Shown here in pieces: positions 45,342-58,065 of a DNA stretch of 64,000 nt. The translations under genes were made by a program, and so were the position numbers. Numbering within the stretch: the first letter of the stretch is position 1; the number at the start of each line of letters is the position of its first letter. The notes beneath the pieces were generated by a model that was not told the DNA's origin, did no database searches, and was given only the letters and a program-made list of their open reading frames with translations. The DNA is from Alternaria dauci (taxonomy: Eukaryota > Ascomycota > Dothideomycetes > Pleosporales > Pleosporaceae), in contig NC_091281.1 in assembly GCF_042100115.1 (NCBI RefSeq), positions 1,364,001-1,428,000 on the forward strand, written 5' to 3'.

Positions 45342-47189
45342 TTAGATACCAGAGTCAGTCTGGTTGTACGGCCTATCATCATCAGGAGCTGATCCCTCCG
45401 CCCAGTAAGAGTCCCACTCGTCGCACCCGTTCTTGAGCACGCTGGTGTCGCCCAACTTGCCCTTGATCTCACCCATGCGCTCCATGAACTGCAGACTGAG
45501 ACCCTGACTAGCGTGCCACGCGATATGGCAATGCATGATCCACATGCCGGGATTGTCAGCGGGAAAAGCAATGAGCATGTAACCGCCAGCCGGTAGCACA
45601 GCAGTGTCACGACGTGTAGGGTTGTTGAAGTTGAGACCGTTGGTGGATCCGTCCCAAGTGCCAGCGCCACGGCCAACAATGTAGAAGTCGTGGCCGTGGA
45701 GATGGATAGGGTGGGGGAGTGTAATGGTGGCCGTGGATTGGATCCACCACATGTACCAGCCAGATCCGTCCATGGTGTAGACGTTGCCATTTGGACCAAA
45801 GTCCTTGGATCCGGCGAGAACAGTCTCTAGAGTCGGGTCGTTCCAGTCCACGATGTGTGGTGTGCCGTCGATGAGCCAGCGGAAGAGGTTGTTCTTCGTA
45901 GGATCGGAGAAGTGATTTACCTCCATCTTATGGCCCTGGACGTCTCCCATGACGGTATTGGGCACCGTGTTGGGGACAAAGGGAACGAGATTGCTGGAGA
46001 GCTCATCGTCGCACGATGTACGCATGGTGACAGTGGTGGTAGAAGTGGGGTTGCCGGTTGTGGGTGCGCCGTCGTAGTGGAGGATGGCACCTACTTGCTT
46101 GCCAGACCTGGTTATGGCGTTCCTACCGCATGCTCCTACGGCTACTCGGAACCAGTAGTTGTCCACAGTCTGGTTGGCAGTGATGACTACGTCGTACCTT
46201 TGACCGATCTGCAGGGTCAATTGGTCGGTGACGTAGGTCTTGATAGGCACAAAGTCGGCGGTCAGGACGGTGAAAGGATGGCCGTCCATGGATACAGTGA
46301 ATGTGGTATCTACAGCTGTGTTGATGAGGCGGATGCGGTACTTCTTTCCCTTGACCACGTTCATCCTGGCATACTGTCCGTTGTCGTTGGCCGCGTTGAT
46401 GTGGGTACCGTTGACCAGGATATTGTCAGGCTCGGGAGGCCCACGCGTAGAATGCTGTGCAATCTCGTTAAGCGTGAAAGCCGGCCTGTAGTACCAATCG
46501 GTTATAGGCAGGGTGCCAAGGTCGATATCATAGTTGGCAGTGGCAGGACCATCGATGATAATGGGGCCCACGACGCCATCGCCGTATTGAGCCGAGAAAT
46601 GAGAATGGTACCAAGATGTACCAAACTGAGTGGCTCTCCACTTGTACTGTCGGGTCTTTCCAGGTGCGATTGGACACTCGGTGACACCAGGAACTCCGTC
46701 GTCCTGGCAAGTGTTCAGTTGCCTGAGACCATGCCAGTGGATGCCGGTTCCGTTGTGCTGGAGGCTGTTCTTGACATTGATGATTACAGTATCACCCCAC
46801 TTTGCCCGTAAAAGAGGACCAGGATATTGGCCGTTGACCAACATCATGTCTTTCGAAGTGCCACTGCCATCTGGATTGGGCCTAGTAACATTGGTAATCT
46901 CAAAGTTGTACTATAAACCAATCAGCATGCGTTCAAGTGGCAGATGCGGCGAGATACCTACAGTCACGGTGTTTCCATTAGGAGGGGCTTTAGCATCGAA
47001 GTCGGTGGCAATGCTGTAACCATCGCTCCAGCAGCTTCTTGTTCGTGCTGTGTTGGTGCAAGCGCCATCTTGTCTCTTGACAATCTCTTCATAAGACGGA
47101 AAGTCATCTGAGAGCGGTTCGGCCCGTAGTGGACCAGCGAGAGCAAGCGATCCAAAGGAGAGCCATACGGCTAATGAAGGGACCAACAT
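45342..47189 (-). CDS. Secreted laccase (multicopper oxidase)
   Basis: Ascomycete laccase of 598 residues that oxidises phenols and reduces oxygen to water. Exon 1 is 47189-46962, the intron is 46961-46911 (phase 0), and exon 2 is 46910-45342. The signal peptide is MLVPSLAVWLSFGSLALA; a propeptide ends in a Kex2-like KR before QDGACTN. All four copper signatures are present: HWHG (134-137), HSH in WYHSHFSAQYGDG (178-180), HPIHLHGHDF and HCHIAWHASQGL. The residue ten past the copper-binding Cys is Leu. The C-terminus is DSGI, the plug that enters the trinuclear site in ascomycete laccases and is exposed by processing. Likely extracellular roles are lignin-related oxidation, pigment formation or detoxification. 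It is convergent with the agmatinase-like gene. Confidence 0.95.
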
Positions 47190-49352
47190 GGTGGTATAAA
47201 ATGCAATATAGGAATGCGAGGAAAGAATGGAACTCTGGTCGATATATGTAAAGAGATGCTGACCAGGCCAATGAACGATGGATGGGCCCTGGAGTTAATC
47301 AATGTAAGGCAGGGGCTGACCAGAGTACAGGACCCATTATATATGAAGTTCATCTCGAAAGACGCCCCAGGCCCAGGTCATTGACGGTGGCGGCAGCGCG
47401 TGCTTGGCCATGGGTATTGCTCAGGGCGAAGTCAGCCAGCCCTCCTAGCTGTGACACCGACTTTTTCCTCGCTTGTTGCTGCATGTCAGTTAGACCCGCG
47501 TGGTCCAGGTGGTCAGATCGACACGGGTGTACGATGTCGGTAGACACAAAGGCCGGTGGGCTGAAGTCCAGCAATGGTAGTGGATCAATTACGAGCATGT
47601 CGGCGACTGAGTGACTGTCAGGCGAAGTCGATGAAGCCAAGACATGAGACGATGCACGGATATAACTCCGCATTAGGCTTCCGGTGTGTAGGGACAAGGC
47701 CGGCGCTAATTCACTGGCAGTCCAAACTTACTAGGAACGGTCGGTGATGGGCGGCCCTACTCGTGTTGCAAATCTTTCTGAGGTAAACGATACTAAAACT
47801 CGCGTAAGATGGTAGACCCTTGTCAAATGCAAGATCTATTGAATTGCAGATCCGGTACTCCACAGAGTCAATGCCGCTACCTCGAGCTACCATGTGCTTA
47901 TCGGGGAGAAGGGCTCGAACAGTATAGTCAGATGTGGGTGTATGAGCCAGTGTAAGGCGTGTCTTAGTCCTGATGCAGAATCTGTTTGCGAGGTGACAAA
48001 AGCACGAAGAACACATATTGCTTGTGCGGACCGTGTGGCTTGATCCACGCGAATGGAAGATGGGAATGAAACCATCTCATTCGGTACCAAGGCAAGCCAA
48101 CTACACAAGCGGATCCAACGCAGTGTTGAGCTCTGTTACCAGAATAACATCACACGGCAGATGCGAGAGCTAACCGATGCTACATGGACCAGCCGTATTC
48201 CGGACTGCTGGTTCTTCCAAGATGGCATCGAAATCTAGGATCAGAGTCAGGCTGACAGAAGCTTAGAAGCAGCGGTATCCTTACCATGTTCTTGCTGACG
48301 TTGAGCATCAGAGGTCGATATCCAGTTTCCCTGCTGTGGCTTGTACTGACCCGATCAGACGCGGGCTTATCGGAACCATTGTCAGCTTGAAGGGGTCCAT
48401 GAAAATTGGCTGGTCGGTCTGGCCTTGCCATTCCACGCCTCGTCCAAGGTGGTATGACATGCCTCTCATGCATGCTGTGTAGCTCGACCTCAGGGCTCAG
48501 GGATGGCCTTCCGACAACTAAACTTACTCGATACACTGCAGCGACCAAATTATGCATCCGAATAAACGGCCGACAAGCCGACCGCTAGGAAAGCTTGAGA
48601 TAGATGCATGGATGCGCCTATCTCAGTAGAAGGGGGTGCGCCCACGAATAGACACGAGCGCGGAGGTGATAGTTTGGTTGACAAACGCTTGGATCGGCAG
48701 GCGCAGCTTGTGGAAACGCGCTGGAAACAGCGGGACAGGCTGACAAGCGACTGACGAGCCTATCATCGCCATGGATAACCCACTGACTGGGCAGGACGCT
48801 GCAAGAATATGCGGACGTTGGGGCCGAGTGAGGTGACGTGAACACTAAGATCGGTTCAGGGGTATGGGCGCTAACCCAAGCACGGGCTGACACTAGTTCC
48901 GAGTGGCTTTCATAGCGGCCGCATGCCTTTGCCTCCTCCACTTAGCACCATTTTTTCTTCCTTCTGCAAGGCGATGTGACGCCTTACGAGGACTAGGTAT
49001 TGATGAGGCGCAGAACACTGCTTGAGTGTCTTTACGAAGTGCTGACCGCCTGCCCGGCCCACATCTTCCCTTCTGTCACAAGCTCGCTTCCAGGCTTCCG
49101 TGTTGACTGTGTTAGATCAAGCACTTGCCATGACTATCTTCATTAGACTATTTTCATTGCATCTTCGATCCAAGCCGGCTTACTCGGCGGTCGGAGCACA
49201 TTCGTATGCGCAAAAGATAAGCCGTATTGTTTGAAGAACCTGCTCAGCTCGATCATCATACAGGGTACAAAAGAAGTCATGGCCCACTGACTCTGCATAT
49301 CACATTCAACGTATCATACCTGCACCTTCGGTCGCTTGCTTGACCTGTCATC
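47190..49352. promoter_or_regulatory. Divergent intergenic region, laccase / Thr-rich secreted protein
   Basis: About 2.2 kb. TATATAA-like sequence on the minus strand near 47338-47344 lies about 150 nt upstream of the laccase ATG. No gene is supported in this stretch. Confidence 0.35.
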
Positions 49353-50662
49353 ATGATGTACTCTCGTTCTGTACTCTTCACGGCGGCTGCTGCCTCCATT
49401 GCGTTCGTTAGAGCTGCTCCCCAATTCGACGTTCCCAGCGACGGCGCCGTCTGCTACTCATACGGTGTTGACTTTATCGATGAAGGAAGCTACTTCATTG
49501 ACTCAGCATTGACCGAGGGCTTTAGTGCTGTCTCTTACTTCCAAGGCTGCAACAAAAATGGCAAGGCCGATGTCATGCTCATCGCGCCTGACGATGCACC
49601 TGGAGAGAAGGAATACATATGCGATCAAATCCCTACAACCCCTGACAATGAGAACGAGCTCTCGAAATGTCCTATCCAAAAGAATCAGATGATTTCAGGA
49701 CACTGGCTACTTCTTGTTTTGGGAAACAACGGTTATGAAGCTGATGGTGTCACACTCGGCAAACCTTTTGCCTGGCAAAGAGGTAAGTTTTCATCAATCC
49801 TCTGATCTGCAGGGATGGCTTACTGACCAATTCAGATTTGTACTTGACCGTTGGTACAAAGGTCACTACCACATACACCCCAACCGTGACAGCATCCATG
49901 ACTGAGACACCTATAATAACCCAAACTACTACTACTACCTCGACTGATGTTGTCACTGCTGGACCATTCTCCACTGTCACCGTACCCAGTGGCACGGCCA
50001 AGAAGATAAAGACGGTCAGACCCAAGGCAGTCACCACGACATCCACGAAGACTATGACTCGCACTAAGCTCTCCTGGACCAAAAAAGTTGGTGTCACTAC
50101 CAAGACTGTCGAAGCCAAATGCACTACCCCAGTTCATGTTGGCAAGCCGGACAAGCCTTGCGAGTACTCTCCCACCAAGCTTCACCCCGCCGCCCTTGAG
50201 ACACCAACTCACATCCCCAACGCCAATCGTTTGTTCCGCAAGGGCGACCGCGAAGTTGATTACGAATGGGCACGCGCTCGCATGGAGGCTGCAAAGCAGA
50301 GGCGCGCGGAGCAGGCTGGAAAACTTCAGCGCCGTGCTCCTGACGCTCCCACGACAACCGTCACCTACGAAACTCCAGTCTCAGTGAACGCCACTATAAC
50401 TGCGCCAGCTATCACCACAACCGAGACTGTCTTGCTTACGGCCTCTGCTACGACAACGCTTCCTCCTCCCACTGTTCTCTCTGGCCTTCTGACTTTGACC
50501 ACTACGCTGCCAACCCCGACCAAGACCAAGTTCAAGCTAGCCTATGCCACGACAACCAAGGTCATTACGTATGGCGGCACATTTACCAAGACAACAACGA
50601 TAACTCCTTCTGCGTCAGTGAGTGCCTGTAAGAAGCACGGTGGTCATTTCTGGCGGTTGTAG
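49353..50662 (+). CDS. Secreted Thr-rich protein, function unknown
   Basis: Protein of 418 residues. Exon 1 is 49353-49782, the intron is 49783-49835, and exon 2 is 49836-50662. A signal peptide (YSRSVLFTAAAASIAFVRA) is followed by a compact N-terminal region of about 120 residues with four cysteines (CYSYGVDFIDEG, FQGCNKNGKADVML, YICDQI, SKCPIQKN). The rest is very rich in Thr, Val and Pro, with stretches such as TETPIITQTTTTTSTDVVTA, expected to be O-mannosylated. A basic segment rich in Arg and Ala includes LQRRAPDAP, a possible Kex2 site. No GPI signal is seen; the end is CKKHGGHFWRL. It is likely a wall-associated or secreted glycoprotein. I do not recognise the N-terminal domain. Confidence 0.8.
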
Positions 50663-53600
50663 TGAATCTTGGGTGGTGCTAGATTCGGGCCTTTAATTAT
50701 TTGATTTACATTTGCTGTTGTTTGAGCGCGCATTTCATGTAGCACGACTGATGTGCATAGCACCGGTCAAACGAATTCATGACTCTTTCTCTACCAAACT
50801 ATCCAAAGCATTTACCTGTTGCATCTGCCGTGCCTCTGTGACACTGACGCTGCCGCCTACCTACAGCCGCCTTGCATCGTCGTCCCACCTGCATTGCTCG
50901 TGCTGTCAACACGTCACACACAATACCTAGGTATGCATCCTCGGCATCCTCTGAACCCTGCCCCGCTATGCGAGCAATGACCAAACTCGGACACCAAGAT
51001 GGAACCTTAGGTAAATTTATCCGTTGATACGCCACGACAGCCGCCTTGACGCCCTGGCAGCGGCGCTAATATGCTGACACTGACGCCCGCAAACCAATGT
51101 CGTCAACCCCTGTTCATGGCTGGCTTACCTGCTGCCTGCACAATGCAAGCACTACAAGCGCAGCCTCCTTTCTTGACGTGACACGAACCAAATCCCCGGC
51201 ATTCTGCCACATCAATAGCCCCGAATGTGGGAACACAAGGGTCGTGCAGGTTTCCAGGTCGTAGCGAAGACACGGTCGCGCAGTATCGAGGCAAACATCG
51301 AACCATGTGGGTCTTCCTAATTGATAGCTTGGTGGGGGATGCGAGCTAATATGATCGCTCCAGGGTATGGATCTCCTCTCCGACGTCCGAACGCTTGGAA
51401 CCAGTGTGCGTGTCATCGCAGAGAAATTCGAAGCCTCCGTCGCAGAGCGGCCCAGAAGGTACCGTTGTGAAAGGTGGGTGGCGTCAGAAGAGGCACGGCA
51501 AGTGCGTGCCGTCTGACTGCTCATCGACGAGACAGCGCATGCACCGCGTCCCTGCTTCCCCGTCATCGCACATCTCCGCGACCCAACATGGACAGTGTGG
51601 CGTGAGCCTCCCAGATGACATAATATTATCCTCCAAACCTAGAAGAGTAAGCCCAAAGATCGTATGTCTTAGAGACCCTCAGCCTTCTAGGCAGCTAACA
51701 GGAGTTTCAGCACATCAATCCCCTGTCATGAATCAGGCCTGATGGCAATCATAATACTTCTCGTATTATCTCCGAGGCGGATCACGGAGCCCAACCCGGC
51801 GTTTGGTTCGTAGCAGCTATTCTCCTTTCTTTCTCGCTACCAAGGACACAAGGCACTACCCGTGCATGCAGCATGGATCCTGCATTGCCCAACAACATAT
51901 TTACTATATCTTCTATCGTCCGATGCAGCTTCGAGTGTGGATACAAGTCGCTTGCCTTGAATCGCAAGTGACTGGTTGTCACTTGGACGCCCCGCACTTG
52001 CTGCCATACGAGAGCCCACATCGCAGCTGAAAGTTTGCGATCGCATTTCGTATCGTTGTGGAGCGGTGGATTCCTAGTTCACAAGCTCTAGGCGTATTTT
52101 TAGCCGACCTTAAATCACTAGCGGCGCGGATCGGAACGAAAACAACACGAAGACGGTAGCCAACTACCGCCTTGGTATCTGCAGCGTCGCATGTCCATTC
52201 GGTTTTCTCAGACGAGCAGCTAAGCATTAAACGGGTGGCCTAGCATCGTATTTCCGCTTTCGTTTTCCCGCCCTGGAAAAACAAACGGGGGGCTTTTTGA
52301 AATCTAGGCGAACAACTAGCTGGCTTACTCAACGTACCAAGCTTTTTGGCTTCAGAGTTGTTCTTCGCAAGCGTCAGGTGAGAAATGATACAACAACGAA
52401 ACCATTACTGTGTAGCTTCGAAAAAACGAAATAGCTCTCTGCTTATGAAGCGGACTCGATTACCTAAAATGTTGCTCTGATTTGGCAGAAGCTCCGCGAA
52501 CATCAGGTTTCCAGGCACGGTAGCCAAGACTTTGGCCGAAGGGTTCCGGGCCGGTGAGGGTGCAGACGGAGAAACAGTCCATACTGTGGAGTAAAGGAGC
52601 TCGTATGTGCATGAGATCCTTTGACAGCCTTACCTCATTAGGGAAACATTGCGGATCACAATGTAAGTGCAGGCCTAGGCGTGGAGTCAACAACATCACT
52701 CTGGGTACGTGGAGTTGGTAGTCGAGGAATCCTTGTTGGGCGCGTGCAAATTTTGAGATGTACATGTTCAAGGTTGAAGTTTGCTCGATCACCACTCTGA
52801 GCGCTCTTATTCGTCTGCTTAGTATTTCAGGCCCTTCAAAATCAATATCTCCAAGACAGTGCTGGCTGACGTCTGCAGCAGTGGCTGACTGCTAAGCGTC
52901 TGACTCAGGACAGGTACTCGATCCCCGCTCAGTCATCAGCCACTCAAGATTAGGCTCACTCGGCTGCGTATCTGCGCGAGGAAGCCTGATCCAACACACC
53001 GCGTCAAGTCGTTCGATCACGAGCATGAGAGTCCAGGCACCATGCTGGACTCGAGGCGCTGACCCTTTGCTCGTGTAGTCCATCCTCTTCGTACAGCCAC
53101 AATTCTTTGTTATCGGTACCATTGCCCCGAAGTTGCACTACGCTGACCGCTACCCCATAGATCTGAACTGGAAAATGGGCTCTCGTGTCCAGGGCGGATA
53201 CCTCGCTCTACCCCGTTAAAATGAGGGTCATTTCAGCCAAAGCATACGGGATGGCAGCCACTTGGCGATAAGAACCGAGATGGACTCTGAGTTGCGGCCT
53301 CAGCATCAGCTTTCATGTCGGCCCAAACGTAGAGCCGCAACCATGTCTGGATTGTCAAGGTCAAGGGAAGCCCCAAAGTTCATGACTTTGCTTCCAAGTC
53401 TGACCTGCAAGTACACCCGCACCCGCACTCGCGTTGCAGAGATGCTCGTACAGTCCATGCAGAAATGCAGTCATACAGCGATGCAGTGCCGCCTTTAGGA
53501 TCCACAATCTGGCGACCAGAAGACCTGCATACATCATGTCCAGTAGGAGGTGTCACGTTGTCGTGCGAGAGACACACAGCACATCTGTCTGCCAAACAAA

Positions 53601-54821
53601 TCTCGAACTCAAAGCCTAATGAGATAACAAGATAAGGGTATCAAGCAGATGCAGGGTCTGTCACAATGCATGACGGCGTGACATCGTGGCTTCGTACTGA
53701 CCCAGAAACGCGTCTCGGATACCACTCCGCAAGCTCTCGCAACGCACTCAAGAGCCTCAACGTTCGAATCGCTGGACGAGCTCATATTTAAGTTCGGCAT
53801 CCTCGGCACCGAGGGTTGCGCCGAGGCGGCTATTGAATCAAGCCTTGGCCATTGAGTAGTGAGAAACTCTAAATAACACTCCGTCGGGCGACTTCACAGC
53901 TCTTTTGCGGTTCGTACAGCTACCCTGCATGCACACGAAATTCGATGCTAAAGTTAGCATGCCATCAAGTTTCTGGTAGCGATGACTGCAAGCGTACCAT
54001 CCATCACGAGGATCCGAGACTAGGTGTTATAGTTGAGTTTCAGATGTTGAAAGGCTTTTTCGAGGCGACACTCGGATACTGATGTACAGCGATCTAGGGG
54101 GTGCTTGACATACATGACTTCTGTCAACCGGGTAAAATAATGTAAAAACCAGAACGACAAGTTGTGATGGCTGCAAAAGACTGCCAAATAGCTAACGACA
54201 GTGGGTAGAAACGGCCGTTTTTCATGGCTGAAGGAGAGATGACTAGTACGTCGTATCGAGATAGTGCTTGCTGGAAGTCAAAGGCTAAACATGTCATCGG
54301 ACAATGCAATGGCTTAGCTGTCTCGAACCTCTTCACGGGTTGTGCAGCCATCAAAACACGCTGATGAGGTTAACATACTTCGTGCATGAAGGCATGCGAC
54401 CACACGTCAATGCACACCGATAGCGATGGTGCCCGCCGCATGGTCAAGTGACAAGATCCCATGTACGTGGCATCGTGCATCTTGTCGCCCTACACCCTGC
54501 ATACGAGGCCACCGAGAATAGGCATTGAGATCGTCTCGTGCCTCGTACCTTGTGCCTATGAGGACTGCATACCGCAGGGGCCCGGACGCCCGCTTCAGAA
54601 GCACGACCATGTGCGTGTATCGCGTGGTGGTTGCAATGTGGTGGTACATATATGCCAAGGAACTCTGGGCGAAAATGCTGTCCCGGAGAGTGCAAGCCTA
54701 GCGCTTGTGCTCGGGATGAGGCTCTCTCTCTTCTGAGTGAGGGGTCCGTAGATGGGAGTGCCGTGTGAGAGGTACGGTGATGTGTACTTGGTCAAAGTTG
54801 TGCTTTGCCGTTTAGCACAGC
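50663..54821. other. Gene-empty stretch of about 4.2 kb
   Basis: Only short frames without domains or splice support. No transposon features, tRNA or long repeats were recognised by eye. It lies between the Thr-rich secreted protein gene and the convergent end of the RNase P subunit gene. Confidence 0.4.
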
Positions 54822-55958
54822 TCAATTTTCCATTTCCCAGACGAGAGTCTCGCGTCCTGCAAACTGCATCACCGTCCAGGCATTCTTGCCTCCGAAGGCT
54901 TGGGCGCTCATAGCAAACCACGCCGCCTCTTCCTCCTTGACCATGCTGCTCCCTTCCATATCCACATCTGTGCCTTGTGTGCCATTGAGCTTCCTCTTGC
55001 TTTTGAAGCCCTCTCTTCTCACCATGAGGAAGAGGTCGCGCACAAACGCCGGCGACATGAAGCCTCTCCATCGCACGGTGACCATGTTCCCGGTAGCGAC
55101 ACCTTTGCCCAGATCTGGAACCTCGTAACGCGCGAGGTGCGGATTGATGCTGTCGCCCTTCTCTACTCGAGGAGACTTCAGCTGGAGCATGTGGAGGTAC
55201 TCGAGGAGACCGAGCGCCTCTTCTTCAGCATACAGGGTTGTGAGATCGCTGACGGGGATCTGCGGCACAAGAACGTTGTCCATGCTTGTCTCCTCGGGTA
55301 CTATACTGTGTAGCCAAGGCGCGTGTTTCGATATGGGTTCCTTGCCCTCAGCAAGCGACTCGGCAGAAGAAGGATTGAAGTTGTAGAAGAGCCAGGTGAG
55401 CGACCGATCCAGGACGTTCTTGCACGCCCACTCCAGTCTCGAGAATCCCTTTTTCCCATGCTTCATTGCACTTGCGCGCAGGTCGTATTCCACCACCCAC
55501 CGCTGCTTCTGGTGCTTCTTCCCGCCGTCTTCGATTGGGGTGCCCTGGAGGCCGCATCGTTGGTACGTCGGGCGCGTGAGCTCCATGCGCAGAGTGCCTT
55601 CGTATAGCTCGAACCGGTCGTCGACGAGTGGCCGGCCTTCGCTGAGCATCATGATGTTCCCTTGCTTGATGTACGTGTCTAGGAACTCGCTCTCGAGCAT
55701 TTCTCCAAGCTTCATGTGGAGCCGCGCGTACTGCGCTCTGGCAGGGCTGTCGGCGCGGTTCAGCTCATTTTTCACAAGCTCGTATATCTCTTCGGGAAGA
55801 ATCGCGTCTACGGTGTGGCTGTATTTCTGCTTGTTGAAGGCGGAGAAGGGCTTCTTTTTTGTCGAGACATTTTGCGGGTCAATGTACGACGGCAGGACGC
55901 TGTGGGAGAAGTATATTTTCGTATCGGGTGCAGAATCGGCACGGTGTATATCGAGCAT
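54822..55958 (-). CDS. RNase P/MRP protein subunit p40-like (Rpp40)
   Basis: Single-exon protein of 378 residues. By family it would be a subunit of nuclear ribonuclease P, which trims tRNA 5' leaders, or of RNase MRP. The N-terminal pattern with KIYFSHSVLPSYIDPQNV, then HTVDAILPEEIYELVKN, fits the Rpp40 family of ascomycetes. A central GTLRMELTRPTYQRCGLQGT and the later VRWRGFMSPAFVRDLFLMV also fit a globular conserved protein. The ATG at 55958 is the first in the frame and is used. No signal peptide or transmembrane segment is seen. The family call comes from remembered sequence style and is less certain than for its neighbours. Confidence 0.6.
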   Translation of the reverse strand: MLDIHRADSAPDTKIYFSHSVLPSYIDPQNVSTKKKPFSAFNKQKYSHTVDAILPEEIYELVKNELNRADSPARAQYARLHMKLGEMLESEFLDTYIKQGNIMMLSEGRPLVDDRFELYEGTLRMELTRPTYQRCGLQGTPIEDGGKKHQKQRWVVEYDLRASAMKHGKKGFSRLEWACKNVLDRSLTWLFYNFNPSSAESLAEGKEPISKHAPWLHSIVPEETSMDNVLVPQIPVSDLTTLYAEEEALGLLEYLHMLQLKSPRVEKGDSINPHLARYEVPDLGKGVATGNMVTVRWRGFMSPAFVRDLFLMVRREGFKSKRKLNGTQGTDVDMEGSSMVKEEEAAWFAMSAQAFGGKNAWTVMQFAGRETLVWEMEN

Positions 55959-56502
55959 CTTGTGCGAGTCACGGCGAGAGGGGGCGTGGGTTCGGCGCAG
56001 GTGCGGCTGGCAGTGGGCTGGAGTTGCGCGAAGAGTAGGTACGTGCGGACCGAACTTTTGTCGCGTGGGCTTTCGGCAAGGGAACGCGTTGTTCAGCCCG
56101 ATGACGCAGACCCCAACGCGCTAGCATGTGGTCCATTCTGCGGTCCTGCACACGCCGTATGCATCCTTTTACTTGCGAATTCTCATATTTTGAGAGAACC
56201 TGTTCGTTCAGATGATTGGGAATTGAGGAAGTTGTGATTAGCTCAAGCTGATATGCGTCATCCCAGTATAGATAAATCAGACGGCAACCCAGGCCGTATG
56301 CAAACCTCTTTTAAAAATTCATGCTTCAACATGTCACTGGAAAAGTAGAAATGTATGTTTGGAAGGAACACGAGCTACATCTGCGGATTCTATGTATCCA
56401 GCACCGTCCTCTCACACCCTTTATTTTGTCACGATGCAGAATTAAGCAAGAAGATGGAAACGTCAGCAAAGAAACCGAAATACCCGAACTGAAATCGACA
56501 AC
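55959..56502. promoter_or_regulatory. Intergenic, RNase P subunit promoter
   Basis: About 0.54 kb between two minus-strand genes. If the F-box gene uses its alternative last splice it would extend to 56429. Nothing else is supported. Confidence 0.3.
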
Positions 56503-57559
56503 TCAAGATCGGGTTGAGCGCCTCGTCGAGCGCTTCTTCGCCATTAAGCGGACAGCGGCCTTTTGGGTCGGCCGTGGCTTGCCAATGTGATGCTCCGGTC
56601 TGAATCTGGTAATGGCACAGAGAGAGCACGGCTTACCAAACTGCTCCTTGCGAGCGCTGTGGAACTCCCGCGTACGGTAAAGTTGCAGTGCCAGTTCTTC
56701 CACATCGACACGCAAGACCCACACTGAACCTTGGTTTCCTCTGATGTCTCGAGAGGAGAGAACAGTAGCAGTGGAGATGTGGTATTGCATCTGTACCTCG
56801 TCGACTGTCTGGTACTCTTCGTTAGTTGATGTATATAGACGGCAGAAGCCAAGGTTGGATGCCACTAACCAAGGTCTGACGATAGAAGCACCCTTCACAA
56901 GCCGTGATGACACGTTTGACAAGCCGAAAGGGATAATTGTCTAGCACTGCAGAGCAGTAGATACACCTCCGCGGAGCACGCTGCAGCCATAGTCTTCGAT
57001 ATACGATATGACTCAGATCTGGGTAAACAATGCCGTACATGTCCCACTGGGCGAAGGGTAGATTGAACATGTTGCAATGCCGTACGAGATGCGAGCAGTA
57101 CCCCTCGACAAACTCATTGCACCGCCTGGACGTGAGGGAGAGAGAATGGAAGGGATGCGGAAGCAAGTGCAGGGAGAAAATGTCGGCAGCCCACCGATGG
57201 CTGTCTGCTGTTTGGGTAAGGTCTTCTTGGTTCTTGATGCTGCGCTTCTGCTGTTCCGAAACGTCGTACTGGCTCTGGGACTCGGTGAGACCTGGCAAGC
57301 GGCAGCGAGGGTGTATGAGATGGGACAATATCTGGTCAACTATCTCGACGGGAAAGGATTCTAGCTTGCTCAATGAAGATGTGGCGTTGCTAGATCGACC
57401 CGAATTGGGTAACGAGGGAACCCCGCGGGGACGGATTTTAGGCGAGGCTAGAATTGGAGGTGGTTGTACAAGGTCGTCATGGCTGTCGACCAGCAATCGC
57501 GCCGTAGTGAGCAGCAAAGAAGGGACCAGCCCGGTAGCGAGGGCAGTCATGGAAGCCAT
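56503..57559 (-). CDS. F-box-like protein, C-terminus uncertain
   Basis: Protein starting MASMTALATG at 57559. Exon 1 is 57559-56870, the intron is 56869-56815 (gttagt donor, CTAAC branch site), and exon 2 starts at 56814. An F-box-like segment is LESFPVEIVDQILSHLIHP near residues 67-85, followed by RCRLPGL; F-box proteins recruit substrates to SCF ubiquitin ligases. Four cysteines in RCIYCSAV and ITACEGCFYR form a CxxC-CxxC pair that could bind zinc. Read straight through, exon 2 ends at 56503. A good donor (gtaagc at about 56635) with an acceptor about 60 nt later would instead give a different tail ending at 56429. The N-terminus also has a hydrophobic stretch (VPSLLLTTARLLV). Confidence 0.6.
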
Positions 57560-58065
57560 GAAGAGGGAGAGGAGAGGGCGACAGAATGAGAAGGAGCAGA
57601 AACCTTACCTCGACCATACGACAGGCATAGAGCCTTATACCGGATGTTGGGCGAAAAAGCGACAGGTAGCAGGCGTGGCGGGCAGTGGAGGATGCAGGCC
57701 AGGATTGGCTCGGCATGCCGAAAGGTGCATTCACGAAGCTGTGATTTGTCTGCTGGAGTCGAGTTCCGGGTGGCTGCGTCGCGGTATGCAGCTCGTGCAT
57801 GCGGTTTGTTTCTTTTCGATGACTGCATACCTATATGTGCTGAGGTTGGCGAAGCAGACAACGACAGCTCGTTGCGCAGGCCATGGATGTCAAGCACCGA
57901 GGTAGTCCGCCGCCCGGATTGGCAGACTAGGTGCGGCCATGTCCGTCCGGCCCAAACGGGGCTAGTGCCCTGTGTCTCCAACCTGCCCCGTCGGACCACC
58001 TTTCGCCTCAACCTCTCGACCCGCATCGCTTGGCCGACAGCGAGTGCACGCGGGAGACATTCACC
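57560..58065. promoter_or_regulatory. Divergent intergenic region, F-box / sirtuin
   Basis: A 506-nt region between divergent starts; expected to contain both promoters. No TATA box or gene was recognised. Confidence 0.35.

Noticed and set aside
45855..46811. A 318-codon open frame on the plus strand
   Set aside because: It is exactly antisense to the laccase coding exon, and its composition follows from that. No start context, domain or splice support.
53700..53830. A GTTCGAATC string like a tRNA T-loop
   Set aside because: The flanking bases do not form the T stem, and no acceptor or anticodon arm could be built around it.
55396..56237. Plus-strand frames of 173-242 codons
   Set aside because: Antisense to the RNase P p40-like gene and its upstream region; no domain.
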